DNA of 19,972 nt, taken from NCBI GenBank assembly GCA_041180805.1, contig JBEGQX010000225.1, forward strand, positions 1-19,972. The letters are read 5' to 3'. The notes under the pieces are model-generated. The model was given only the letters and a program-made list of their open reading frames with translations, was not told the DNA's origin and made no database searches. The DNA is from JBEGQX01 sp041180805. Lineage in GTDB: Bacteria; Planctomycetota; Planctomycetia; Gemmatales; Gemmataceae. Of this stretch, positions 7,389 to 16,477 are shown in pieces. The position numbers and the translations under genes were made by a program. Every line of letters starts with the position of its first letter. Position 1 is the stretch's first letter.

Positions 7389-10300
7389 CTACTTCTTTTT
7401 CGGAGGAGGGTTCACATTGTGATACCCCTCCCAGAATGGATCATTACTTACCTTCCAGATCTTTCCATCCTTCATGAAAAGCTTCTGGGTTTCTTCCTTG
7501 GTAAATGGACGGGCACCCAACCTGCCAAAGACAGCCAGTTGATTGCCACTTTCATCTACCGCACGGTCGCGATCCACACCTTTGCTGACGCACAGGGCCT
7601 CACCCTTGTATGGAATCTTGTAGGTGGCAATAAGCTCGGGAACCGGTCTGGGACTGAAACCTCCGCTGCCGGGCGTGTCGGGTGTGGTTAGCTGCAGAAC
7701 CCTAAGCCCGTTCTTTCCATCCGCCACATAGGCAAATTCACTGGTGTAGGTAATGCCAAGCTTCACATCGCGGGCATCACAAATCTCGCCATTGGCATTA
7801 AACACCTGGTCAACCTTGGGTTTTTCCGGGTTTTGGACATCCAGTATGACCAAACCCAACTTGCCTGCCGCAAGGTATGCGTAGGTTCTTGCCACGTAGA
7901 TGCTGTTCACGCCAGGAATGTTGATCTGGCTGACAGGTTTCGGGCTGGCGATATTGGTAACATCCAGCACCTTGACACCCTCTTCATCCGCGACGAAAGC
8001 ATAGCGGAACTGAACCGCTACCGATTTGGGTTTCTTCAACCAGCGCTCGTCCAACACGGCCGTAATCACCGGTTTGGCGGCATCTTCAAGCGATATCACA
8101 ACCAGACCCTTGTCACAGGTGACATACACATAGTTGCCAACGGTTATCACATGGCTTGCGCCTGCGAGAATATTATCCGGGTTGAAGGTCCATTCCCGCT
8201 TCACAAAGTTGTTCAATGGGTCACCGTCCAGCAAGGTTCCGGCGCCAACAGCGACCAGGCCCTCATACTTGTCGGTGAAGAAGATCAATCCATAGATACC
8301 CGCGACACGACCTTCATAGTTTTCCGCGAAATGTTTGCGGGTTGGGTCGGGTGCAATCGTGGTCGGTGCCGCAACACTGGTGGCATACTTGCTGCGGATG
8401 TAAAACTTCTGGCCCAGTGGCGAAACAGGCGCGGTCGACATCCTTTCCGAAAATCCCTTGTGGTCGATAAAGGCGATATCAAAGATTCTAAAACCGCCCT
8501 CGCCACAAGCCGCGTAAAGGTATTCACCACGGTGCTGCACGCTCAGAATCTCAGGTTTCATGAACGGGTGAACAAATGGATCACTGATATCCTTGCTCAC
8601 ATGTTCATGGGCGCGCTTTAACAAACCCTTGTTCTTGAACAAATGTTCCTGGAAGAAATCGGGGTAGGCCATGCGATGCAGGTAGCTGCCAATCACCGCC
8701 TGTGGTTCATCTCTTTCGGTGACCACCGCGGCATGCAAGCCATGACTGCCTGCTCCCACCCAGGCATAACGGCCAATAAAGTTCAAATAGTTGGTTCCCT
8801 GCATGGAAAGCTGGGTGATCAACGCGTTGTTATCATCTTCCCTGGAAAGGTGGCAATCCGCGCATTGCTTGGTTGCCTTGCTGCTGAAAGTGTGAGGCAC
8901 ATTCGTGCTAAAGGAGATACCGCTGTAGCCTTCCCCGGAAATGGTCTGCTGCTGGACATAAATGGTCTCGCGGTTCTGGTTGTACGAGGAAACATGGATG
9001 GCACAGGAAGAACGCGATGGGTTGATCTTGTTGCCCGTGGTATTTCCATCCCGCGCCAGCATGTACACATCATCACGAAGAGTCTGCCAGTTGTAACTGG
9101 TGTAATTCCTGGTGACATCACCCTCGTTGTGAAGTTGCGGCATTTTCATGTTGGCCTTCTGGGGAAGGTGACAGCCATAGCAACTCGGGTTCCAGGATGA
9201 ATGGCAGGTAATGCAGGTCATGTTCTTGTTGGAATGCGCGCAGCCGGAATCATCACCTTTGCCCGTACCCTTCACATTACCCCAGACAATCTTGTCGCCT
9301 TCGTAGCGAACAGTCTTGGCAATGGCGGACTTGGCATTGTAATGCTGGTTTTGCGGATCGATGGTATCCTTGGTCTGCACAATCTCCCAGATAAGGTTTT
9401 CCTCGACCACACTGCGCTGATAGATCTTACCCCCCCTGCGTTCAAAACGAGGCTTGCCCGAAGGTGTGCGCATGGAAGTCAGGTCGCGACCATAAAGTGG
9501 GTTCTTGGTATCCTCCGGTTTCACATCAGGGTTCGAAGTGTAGGAAGCCGGGCCTGAGGTGCGCAGACGCGCCACCTCGGTCGAGGTACCATGACAATCC
9601 ACGCAGGCAATCTCTATGGCGCCCCGAACTTCCATCTGAAGACGGTTGTTGCCATGCATATCCTGCACGAAGTGGCAATCCACACAGTGCATGCCCTTTT
9701 CCACATGAACATCGACAAGATGCATGGGGATTCCTGCACGCTGGTGGGCTTCCTTCAGTTTAATATCTGCGGGGCTGACAGGGCTCTGTTTCGGGTCGGT
9801 TGGCTCCTTGTAAGGTTTTTGCAAATCCTTGACGATGTCCACACCGCGCTTCATGTTGTTTGCGCTGAGGTCTTTGACAATGTCTCCGTTGTAATCGATC
9901 AGATTGCCTTTATGATCCCTGCGGAAGACAGCCCTGAAGACCCAGCCGTGGCTGTGGAAATCACCAAACTGGCTGTGCTTGGTCTGGGTGTTCAAGTCAC
10001 TCACATTCGCCAAAAACTCTGGATCGGACCAATTACCCCGGATGGCGGATTCCTCCGGGTTTGCCATCTGTGCCCGGATGAACTCCTCGCCCTTGGGATA
10101 CTTCTGTTTGCGGGGGTACATCAGTTCGGCATCGGTTTCCAAATCCCACCACATGTAACCGATGTAGCTGTTCATCACCGTGGTTCCCGGGTGCACATGG
10201 CATACCATGCACTGGCTGGTGGGAATGGCGTTACCCTTGGCAAAGCGATGCTGGATGGGATGGCCGGATTCATTTTTCGGGATGGTTGGGTCTGGTTTGA

Positions 10301-11435
10301 TCTCGGCAAATTCCTCGCCTGTGGCCTTGCCCCGGTTACCGAATTTAGCATAAGGCCCGGAATGAATGGGCGACCGATCATTCGCATAAATCACATGGCA
10401 ACCTGTGCAACCGCTGGAACGATAATCTCCGGGCTGCTCATTGGTTCCCAAAAAGTTCAGGGTGGGGTCAAAAAGACGGGTCTTGTTCAAACCCACAAAC
10501 ACGGGGTCGACCCGATTCTCGGTTCCCAGACCACGGTTACTCAAACGGGAAAGGAAGGGCTTGCCGGAATCCTCGAGCGGGTTGGGGATACCCACCTCGT
10601 TGCGAAACTTGCCACCCCGTTCAAAGATACGAAGGATGTTTCCCGGCTGGGTGATTTCGTAGCGGGGAAGGGGGTCCAGATAGGGAATGACCCCGCGTGA
10701 CTTCTCGAACTCGGTAGGAGGTGGATTGGTCTGAATGCGGAGAGGCTCGCCATTCATGCTGTAAAGTTCACCATGACGGGGCACCTTGTAAGGCACCGCG
10801 CCATTATTGTAAAGCGCGGCGCCCCAAAGCATACAACCATGGGTCATCATGCTTTTGCGCACCTGCATCACAATATTGGAATGGCAGTTTGCCGTGCCAC
10901 AACTGATATGGCTTACCCGTGAATCACCGGGGTTCACAAAGCGGATGTAGTCTGGCGATTCCTGATTCAATAAGGTGTAGCTTCGAACCGGGTTGGCACT
11001 GTTTCTCCATGCGCCGGGATTTTTTGCGGGAGGAGCCGCCGGGCAGGATCGTGCCGCATTCGCATCGCGTTCCGGGAAACCGGTGCCATCATCATTTCTG
11101 GTGATATTTGGGTTGCCACCATGGCAATCGGTACAGCCCAGCCTCACGGTTGACTTGCAATGAGGGTCCTTCGAGTTTTCATGGCAGGCAATGCAATTGT
11201 TGGATTTTGCCTTGATCTCTTCATCGGATTGCTTGTTAAGGTCCAGCCCTTCCAGTTCCGGCGGAATGGGAAAAGGAACATTGGGTGCCTTGGCGGGAGC
11301 CACAACATCCGGTCCGGCGGCAGCCCTTGGCATCGCCATGCGAGACATCATGGAAAGGCCAAGGAATACCATGATTCCCAAGCCCAGAAATGCCAGCGTT
11401 CCAGCCAACGCATCACGAGAAAACTTCATAGCCAT
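7389..11435 (-). CDS. Decaheme c-type cytochrome with C-terminal LVIVD beta-propeller
   Basis: This protein of about 1,348 residues has a basic N-terminus and a single hydrophobic segment (~10-30) acting as signal or anchor, then a long heme region. I count nine CXXCH motifs, starting at about C81, C101, C343, C409, C584, C611, C741, C752 and C858, plus one CX4CH (C179-GTAN-CH). That gives ten potential covalent hemes. Further His residues (HGCMLWG, GDFHSHG, MHG) could be distal ligands. From about residue 970 to the end, around six repeats such as GLVVISL, GVKVLDV, GLVILDV and GLRVLQL form an LVIVD propeller. Heme attachment requires export, so it acts outside the cytoplasm in electron transfer; substrate unknown. 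The start is judged from AGGAGG nine bases before the ATG at 11435; ATGs at 11441 and 11429 are alternatives, and the in-frame TTG at 11477 lacks support. It lies 131 bases downstream of the porin-like gene on the same strand. Confidence 0.9.
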   Translation of the reverse strand: MAMKFSRDALAGTLAFLGLGIMVFLGLSMMSRMAMPRAAAGPDVVAPAKAPNVPFPIPPELEGLDLNKQSDEEIKAKSNNCIACHENSKDPHCKSTVRLGCTDCHGGNPNITRNDDGTGFPERDANAARSCPAAPPAKNPGAWRNSANPVRSYTLLNQESPDYIRFVNPGDSRVSHISCGTANCHSNIVMQVRKSMMTHGCMLWGAALYNNGAVPYKVPRHGELYSMNGEPLRIQTNPPPTEFEKSRGVIPYLDPLPRYEITQPGNILRIFERGGKFRNEVGIPNPLEDSGKPFLSRLSNRGLGTENRVDPVFVGLNKTRLFDPTLNFLGTNEQPGDYRSSGCTGCHVIYANDRSPIHSGPYAKFGNRGKATGEEFAEIKPDPTIPKNESGHPIQHRFAKGNAIPTSQCMVCHVHPGTTVMNSYIGYMWWDLETDAELMYPRKQKYPKGEEFIRAQMANPEESAIRGNWSDPEFLANVSDLNTQTKHSQFGDFHSHGWVFRAVFRRDHKGNLIDYNGDIVKDLSANNMKRGVDIVKDLQKPYKEPTDPKQSPVSPADIKLKEAHQRAGIPMHLVDVHVEKGMHCVDCHFVQDMHGNNRLQMEVRGAIEIACVDCHGTSTEVARLRTSGPASYTSNPDVKPEDTKNPLYGRDLTSMRTPSGKPRFERRGGKIYQRSVVEENLIWEIVQTKDTIDPQNQHYNAKSAIAKTVRYEGDKIVWGNVKGTGKGDDSGCAHSNKNMTCITCHSSWNPSCYGCHLPQKANMKMPQLHNEGDVTRNYTSYNWQTLRDDVYMLARDGNTTGNKINPSRSSCAIHVSSYNQNRETIYVQQQTISGEGYSGISFSTNVPHTFSSKATKQCADCHLSREDDNNALITQLSMQGTNYLNFIGRYAWVGAGSHGLHAAVVTERDEPQAVIGSYLHRMAYPDFFQEHLFKNKGLLKRAHEHVSKDISDPFVHPFMKPEILSVQHRGEYLYAACGEGGFRIFDIAFIDHKGFSERMSTAPVSPLGQKFYIRSKYATSVAAPTTIAPDPTRKHFAENYEGRVAGIYGLIFFTDKYEGLVAVGAGTLLDGDPLNNFVKREWTFNPDNILAGASHVITVGNYVYVTCDKGLVVISLEDAAKPVITAVLDERWLKKPKSVAVQFRYAFVADEEGVKVLDVTNIASPKPVSQINIPGVNSIYVARTYAYLAAGKLGLVILDVQNPEKPKVDQVFNANGEICDARDVKLGITYTSEFAYVADGKNGLRVLQLTTPDTPGSGGFSPRPVPELIATYKIPYKGEALCVSKGVDRDRAVDESGNQLAVFGRLGARPFTKEETQKLFMKDGKIWKVSNDPFWEGYHNVNPPPKKK

Positions 11436-11566
11436 GGCCATGCGCCTCCTGCGCCCAAGCCACGAGGGACCAAACAAACATCCGTTCAGTATGAAAAGTA
11501 ATGGTTTATCGAATACCGGGTCAAGACAAGCCGGTAAGAGTTGGAAAGACAGTGAATCTGCGTGAT

Positions 11567-13528
11567 TTAGTAAGTCAGATTAAACTCAACGAACCCTGCG
11601 ACCAAAGGATCCACATTCCCAAAGGGATTGTTGTACAGCCCTTTGAAACCAGAACCAGGCACCAGAGTGGCAACACCCGCGGTTAAGATTGCATTGTTAT
11701 TCAGGAACGGGCGATATTCAAAGCCAGTGCTGAGGTCGGTACCAATAAAGTTGTTGATACCCGCGGCATAAATGTATTGCTCAATCACATTCGTGCTTTC
11801 AAACCACATGAAATTGCAGTTATTGATCATCTTGAGCTTGGGAGTGATATCCAGGTCCACACCCAGGTTATAAAGAAGTAAGCCGGGGTTCACATAATTC
11901 GCCTGACCCTGAATTCTGCTGGAACGCAAATCGGGAATTAGGCTGCCACCGTTCACAAGGTTGACACCAAACAGGCGCACGGCCTGCCTTTGCCAATAAG
12001 TAAACTGGCCACCTGCAAAGTTGGAGTTTTCAAACACGGTATCGAAGCCACCGGCATGGCTGTTATAAATATCGCGATCACCCGATGACCAGAAGAACGA
12101 AGTTCGAAAGCGCGCGTAATCACGGTCGTAGGAAACTTCAAGCGCGCCAAGGGCGCCTCGGATATCTTGCGCCTGACCTGCCAGCGGGTTACCCGTATCG
12201 TGACCAATTACATAGTAAAGCTGGTGCGAAACATTGTATCGTTCTATATGGCCATCACCCGCCCAGCCAAGGTAGGCGGTATCAATGGTGTGCCTTGGGA
12301 AGTTTCCAACGGGGTCCGGCCTGACCAGAAAGCTATTGCGATCGAACAGGAAGGTTGGATTGTCGTGGTAGTAAGTGGCACTGACCTGGGCTGTATAACC
12401 CGGCCAAATAAAATCCTGAGTATAGTAGTTGGCAAACACCAGATTGATACCACGATCATTGAAGGTGTTCAAACCGCTGTTGGTATCTTTTTCCTGCTGG
12501 CGAAAGTAAGCCAGGTTGAATTGATCCCGGTTGGCATTGGCTGTGCCGAATACCCTGACTGCGCGGTTGATATCATTGAAAAGGAAACCACGGAAGTCGT
12601 TGTTGAACGGCTGGGAACCCGCCCTTACGGACATGAAGTCGTAGTAAGCGCTAAGGTCCGAGATCTTGGTTTCTACGAACCATTCCTCCAGTGCCATCCA
12701 GCTTCGATCACGCTGGGTTCTTTTCTCCACATTTGGATTCACCACCGCGAGTTCACCCACATTCAGGGTGTTGACATTTAATATGGGTGTGAAACGAATA
12801 CGCCAGTCTGCCGGCTTATAAGCCGCATCACCATGGAACAGATCAAAGGAAAGCCGCATGAATGTTGAGGTAATCAACTGGTTGGGCAACCCGAAGAACT
12901 GTTCCTCGAACGGCCTGGCCGTGCTTTCGAATGGTGTTGTTCCAATGGGGCTCTGGATTGCCTGGGTCAATTGAATCACAGAGCCCGTGATGTTCAAAAA
13001 GGTATGCTGTCCCAATAATGGGTAATCACCCTTGAGAACATTCTGGTTGTACGGATCCCACCAATGGCCTAGCTGGTACAGGTAATCAACGGTACGCGGA
13101 TGACCATTGCCATATCTATCCAAGGCGGGAAAACCAAGCCGCCAACGGTCTGGCACGGGAATGAAGTCGTTGTCTCCCACAATTTCTGAGAGAACGGAAG
13201 ACTTTCCTGTGAAGCCAAGCGGGGGATAAGTCTGGGTGGTGACAAAGTCATCTATGGTTGGAGGTTTTTCAGGAAGCTTCGGAGTGGTGATGGGTCGCTC
13301 GATTGGCTTTACACTGTCCGCGGACTTCGGGGGTTCCACAGGGGCATCCTGAGAATCCACCGTGGGTGTGTTCACCAAGTCTGGAAGTTTTTCAATCATT
13401 TTGGTTGCAGGCTTTGCTTCTGCAACAAGTCGTTCGTGAAGCAATGAGGGGGCCTGAGCAAGAACCCCTTCCGGGTTCCAGCCGATCCCTGCGAAAGCCA
13501 AAGCCCATAGGATGCGATGCAACCTCAT
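11567..13528 (-). CDS. Putative outer-membrane beta-barrel (porin-like) protein
   Basis: The 653-residue product starts with a clear signal peptide (MRLHRILWALAF..., cleavage likely after AQA at residue 26). A Pro/Lys-rich, probably periplasmic segment follows (~40-105, with repeated KP, EPP and KPP). The rest is rich in alternating polar and aromatic residues and Asn/Gly/Asp turns, typical of transmembrane beta strands, and ends in VEFNLTY with a terminal aromatic, the usual barrel assembly signal. I cannot name the family with certainty; similar large barrels are common in planctomycetes. The ATG at 13528 is chosen for its signal peptide and the GAGGG upstream; the open frame extends 70 codons further but without export signal or ribosome site. 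The decaheme cytochrome gene lies downstream, suggesting an operon. Confidence 0.75.
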   Translation of the reverse strand: MRLHRILWALAFAGIGWNPEGVLAQAPSLLHERLVAEAKPATKMIEKLPDLVNTPTVDSQDAPVEPPKSADSVKPIERPITTPKLPEKPPTIDDFVTTQTYPPLGFTGKSSVLSEIVGDNDFIPVPDRWRLGFPALDRYGNGHPRTVDYLYQLGHWWDPYNQNVLKGDYPLLGQHTFLNITGSVIQLTQAIQSPIGTTPFESTARPFEEQFFGLPNQLITSTFMRLSFDLFHGDAAYKPADWRIRFTPILNVNTLNVGELAVVNPNVEKRTQRDRSWMALEEWFVETKISDLSAYYDFMSVRAGSQPFNNDFRGFLFNDINRAVRVFGTANANRDQFNLAYFRQQEKDTNSGLNTFNDRGINLVFANYYTQDFIWPGYTAQVSATYYHDNPTFLFDRNSFLVRPDPVGNFPRHTIDTAYLGWAGDGHIERYNVSHQLYYVIGHDTGNPLAGQAQDIRGALGALEVSYDRDYARFRTSFFWSSGDRDIYNSHAGGFDTVFENSNFAGGQFTYWQRQAVRLFGVNLVNGGSLIPDLRSSRIQGQANYVNPGLLLYNLGVDLDITPKLKMINNCNFMWFESTNVIEQYIYAAGINNFIGTDLSTGFEYRPFLNNNAILTAGVATLVPGSGFKGLYNNPFGNVDPLVAGFVEFNLTY

Positions 13529-13883
13529 GGGAAAACCCTCATCTTGAAAAGCAGGTGTGAGAATCATCCATTCCGAAATGGGAATGCTTGCACACACCGA
13601 TCCACTCGAAGCATTTATCGGACTGAAAAATGTAAAGCTTGATAAAGAATGATGATTTTGATGGTTTTTTGGATCATAACGAAAATGCTGGTAATCCGGG
13701 CAAACTGTCCCACACAAACCACCTCTCCGAAAATTCACAATGGGTAAAGATTGCCGATTATTTTGATTTTTCCGCTAATTGACTGAAAAACTGTAACGAT
13801 TATGCCGATCTTTAAGACATCCGTGTTTCCATCCATGATTTTTCAAACCGGATAGATAGATGGCTTTAAGAAGGTTGATCATC
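13529..13883. other. Divergent control region between the porin-cytochrome pair and the RTX/HbpS-like gene
   Basis: These 355 bases hold no convincing gene. They must contain promoters for both directions. On the plus strand TTGACT (13779-13784) followed after 16 bases by TATGCC is a weak candidate. A short inverted repeat, CATTCC/GGAATG (13569-13574 and 13581-13586), lies about 40 bases upstream of the porin-like ATG and could be an operator or leader hairpin. The shared region makes common regulation of the two flanking units possible but not shown. Confidence 0.4.
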
Positions 13884-16424
13884 ATGAAATTTCTCACCAA
13901 ATGGCTCAAGCCAAAGAACATTGGTAAAGCTGCGTTCAGCAATCAGCCCTCGCTTGAAAAGCTGGAAGACAGGTCAGTGCCAGCCACAGCCATCCTTGCC
14001 GGTGGAACACTTCAGGTGTTTGGAACCAATCAACCAGACCGCATTGCCCTTCAACTGGATTCCGTCAACGATCGCATTATTGTGGTGGATGGCAACCGCA
14101 TCGCGGGAACCTTCGATAGTGCCAGTGTCTCGAACATTTATTTTGATGGTGGCCCTGGCAACGATTGCCTACAGGTTGCGCCCCAATTATTCCAAACATC
14201 CATCATTGATGGCGGTACGGGTAACGATCGAATCTACGCAGGCAGTGGACAATCTCTGGTATTTGGTGGAGCTGGCGCCAATCGGTTGATGGGTGGCACC
14301 AATCAGGACACCATAGTTGGCGAGGGGAATCACGACATTATTTCCGGTGGCACGGGTAACAACACCCTGACCGGTGGGCCGGGCAACAACCGTTTTTTTG
14401 GTTACGCCAACCTTGATGTCATCACCAACTTCAATCCCGCGACAGACAACAACTTCTTCGGGGCGCAAAGTCCGCCGGATCTTTCCTCGACCCTGGGCTT
14501 GCAACCATCGCCCGATGTGACCATCACCGCGGATGAAGTGGATATTATCATGCGACGAGCCGCGGCCGCGACTCCCAGCAAGGATGGCATCATTGCCATC
14601 GTGGACAGGCAGGGTAGAATTCTTGGCGTGCGGGTGGAGGAAAATATCAACCCCGCCATGAATCCCAACAGCCCGTTTTTTGACCCAGATCTTTTCGTAT
14701 TCGCGGTGGATGGTGCGGTAGCACTTGCCCGCACGGGCGGCCTTTTTGGAAATAACCAGGCACCCCTTACCTCGCGAACCATCCAGTACATCAGTCAGAC
14801 CACTGTCACGCAGCGTGAAGTCGAATCCTACCCAAGTATTACGGATGAGAACTCGGTCCTTCGCGGGCCCGGTTATGTGGCGCCCGTGGGAATCGGGAAC
14901 CACTTCCCGCCCGGAATTTCCTTCACTCCGCAGGTCGACCTTTTTGGTATCGAACAGACAAACCGCGACAGCACCTACCACCCGGGACAGGATCGCATCA
15001 AGGGTACCGCCGACGATATTTATCTGCCTTACAGGTTCAACATTGACCAGGCTTACATTCCAGCGGATTTCCAAAACACTTTCTACGCCCCGATGGACTC
15101 CTTCGGTTACCTTTCCGGTTACAACCCAGAGGCACAAAGCCGTGGCATCGCCACCCTTCCCGGTGGCGTTCCAATTGTTAAAAACAACGTCATTGTGGGC
15201 GGCATTGGTGTGTTCTATCCCGGGGCAACAGGCTTTGCCACCGAGTCAAACTCAAGCCTTTCCTCCACCTACAACCCTGCCTTACCCGACCGCACCCTGG
15301 AGGCGGAATTTTCCGCGCTGGCGGCTGTTGGCGGACAACCTGGTACCGGGCTAGGGGTTGGAACCATTGACGGTATTCCACTGCCACCGGGCTTCGCGAT
15401 TCCAACCATTGGAAACAACCGCATCGATCTTGTGGGCATCACGCTACCGATCTTTGGTCCCCCGGGAGCCAACGGTGCGACAGACTTGGTGCGTTATGGC
15501 CTGTCCCTTGGGACAGGAACCGATCAGGGAAGCTTCCTGGCAAACCTTCTGCCAAGAAATGGCATGAACAATTATGTGGAATATGTTGGCCCACCAAACG
15601 CCCTGGTGCCGATTGGTGTTGCCACCCCGCGAACCTTCGACGGCCTGTTTGCGCCTGAAGGTTACCTGGTAACCCCGCATGATGGTGTGAACTACACGGC
15701 AGAACAGGTAAACACCATCATCATGCAATCGGTTCAGCAAGCCATCCAGACCCGTAGTGCCATCCGCCTGCCATTGAACCAAAATGCGAAGATGACCATC
15801 GCCGTGACGGATGTCACTGGTGAGGTGCTTGGCTTGTTCCGTATGCCGGATGGAACCACCTTCTCGCTGGATGTCGCCATTGGCAAGGCGCGAAATCTGC
15901 GCTACTACAATGATCCAACGCAGCTTCAAGCTGTGGATCAGGTTCCCGGAGTCGCGGCAGGAACTGCCTTTACCAATCGAACAATTCGCTATCTGGCATT
16001 ACCAAGGTTCCCAGAAGGCATCGACAACAATCCTCCCGGACCATTCTCTCAATTGAATGACGGCGGTACTAACCCGCTGACGGCACAAAACACCGGCGCA
16101 CCGCTACCCGCCTCGGCTTTCCAGAGCGTATTTGGTTTCACATCGTTCCACCCGCAAAGTAATTTCAGGCAGCAGGCTGACATACCAAACCAGAACGGTG
16201 TGATCTACTTCCCGGGTAGCTCAGCCTTGTATGTTGGTGGCCAACTGATTGCCGGGTTTGGTATAAGCGGTGATGGTGTGGACCAGGACGATGTGGTGAC
16301 CTTCGCGGGCCAGGCAGGCTTCAACGCACCGGATTCGTTAAGGGCTGATTTTGCCTTCTACCAAGGCATACGGCTGCCTTACCAAAAATTCAACCGTCAA
16401 CCGATTCTCCCTTATGGCAGCTAA
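13884..16424 (+). CDS. Exported protein with RTX-type repeats and two GlcG/HbpS-like domains
   Basis: This protein of about 846 residues has a basic N-terminus and LEDRSVPA (~28-35), the same motif type as the chitinase. An RTX-like block (~89-175) follows with nonapeptide copies such as GGPGNDCLQ, GGTGNDRIY, GGTGNNTLT and GGPGNNRFF; several copies have Asn for Asp, so calcium binding may be weak. Next come two GlcG/HbpS-like domains. The first (~210-485) has ITADEVDIIM, IIAIVDRQGRILG and GGVPIVKNNVIVGGIGV. The second (~620-830) has YTAEQVNTIIM, MTIAVTDVTGEVLGLFR and GGQLIAGFGISG. HbpS proteins bind or break down heme; GlcG is of unknown function. The ATG at 13884 is chosen because AAGAAGG lies 9 bases upstream; an in-frame ATG at 13860 adds eight residues. 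It is divergent from the porin-cytochrome pair. Confidence 0.85.
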   Translation: MKFLTKWLKPKNIGKAAFSNQPSLEKLEDRSVPATAILAGGTLQVFGTNQPDRIALQLDSVNDRIIVVDGNRIAGTFDSASVSNIYFDGGPGNDCLQVAPQLFQTSIIDGGTGNDRIYAGSGQSLVFGGAGANRLMGGTNQDTIVGEGNHDIISGGTGNNTLTGGPGNNRFFGYANLDVITNFNPATDNNFFGAQSPPDLSSTLGLQPSPDVTITADEVDIIMRRAAAATPSKDGIIAIVDRQGRILGVRVEENINPAMNPNSPFFDPDLFVFAVDGAVALARTGGLFGNNQAPLTSRTIQYISQTTVTQREVESYPSITDENSVLRGPGYVAPVGIGNHFPPGISFTPQVDLFGIEQTNRDSTYHPGQDRIKGTADDIYLPYRFNIDQAYIPADFQNTFYAPMDSFGYLSGYNPEAQSRGIATLPGGVPIVKNNVIVGGIGVFYPGATGFATESNSSLSSTYNPALPDRTLEAEFSALAAVGGQPGTGLGVGTIDGIPLPPGFAIPTIGNNRIDLVGITLPIFGPPGANGATDLVRYGLSLGTGTDQGSFLANLLPRNGMNNYVEYVGPPNALVPIGVATPRTFDGLFAPEGYLVTPHDGVNYTAEQVNTIIMQSVQQAIQTRSAIRLPLNQNAKMTIAVTDVTGEVLGLFRMPDGTTFSLDVAIGKARNLRYYNDPTQLQAVDQVPGVAAGTAFTNRTIRYLALPRFPEGIDNNPPGPFSQLNDGGTNPLTAQNTGAPLPASAFQSVFGFTSFHPQSNFRQQADIPNQNGVIYFPGSSALYVGGQLIAGFGISGDGVDQDDVVTFAGQAGFNAPDSLRADFAFYQGIRLPYQKFNRQPILPYGS

Positions 16425-16427
16425 CAA

Positions 16428-16455
16428 AAAAGGCCCTGCTTATGCAGGGCCTTTT
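16428..16455. terminator. Bidirectional terminator between converging genes
   Basis: A perfect 12-bp stem (AAAAGGCCCTGC at 16428-16439 with GCAGGGCCTTTT at 16444-16455) has a TTAT loop, with A-rich and T-rich shoulders on both strands. It lies 4 bases after the stop of the RTX/HbpS-like gene and about 22 bases beyond the stop of rpiB, so it can end both transcripts. Confidence 0.9.
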
Positions 16456-16477
16456 GGCTTTACAACCACGAACGATA

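Noticed and set aside
7833..9200. Two plus-strand open frames (262 and 185 codons) opposite the cytochrome propeller
   Set aside because: Both are mirror frames of the LVIVD-repeat and heme coding region without independent support.
9591..10700. Plus-strand open frame of 369 codons inside the cytochrome gene
   Set aside because: It lies wholly antisense to the decaheme region, shows no recognisable domain or ribosome-binding site, and is explained by the codon pattern of the real gene.
11436..11566. Possible terminator or separate promoter between the porin-like and cytochrome genes
   Set aside because: Only a 5-bp ACCGG/CCGGT pair with no T-tract is visible, and no convincing -35/-10 pair, so neither is claimed; co-transcription stays the simplest reading.
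13529..13738. Seventy-codon N-terminal extension of the porin-like gene
   Set aside because: The extension has no export signal, and the internal Met at 13528 begins a clear signal peptide with a ribosome site upstream.
14187..15137. Minus-strand open frame of 316 codons inside the RTX/HbpS-like gene
   Set aside because: It is antisense to well-supported RTX and GlcG/HbpS-like domains and has no domain content of its own.
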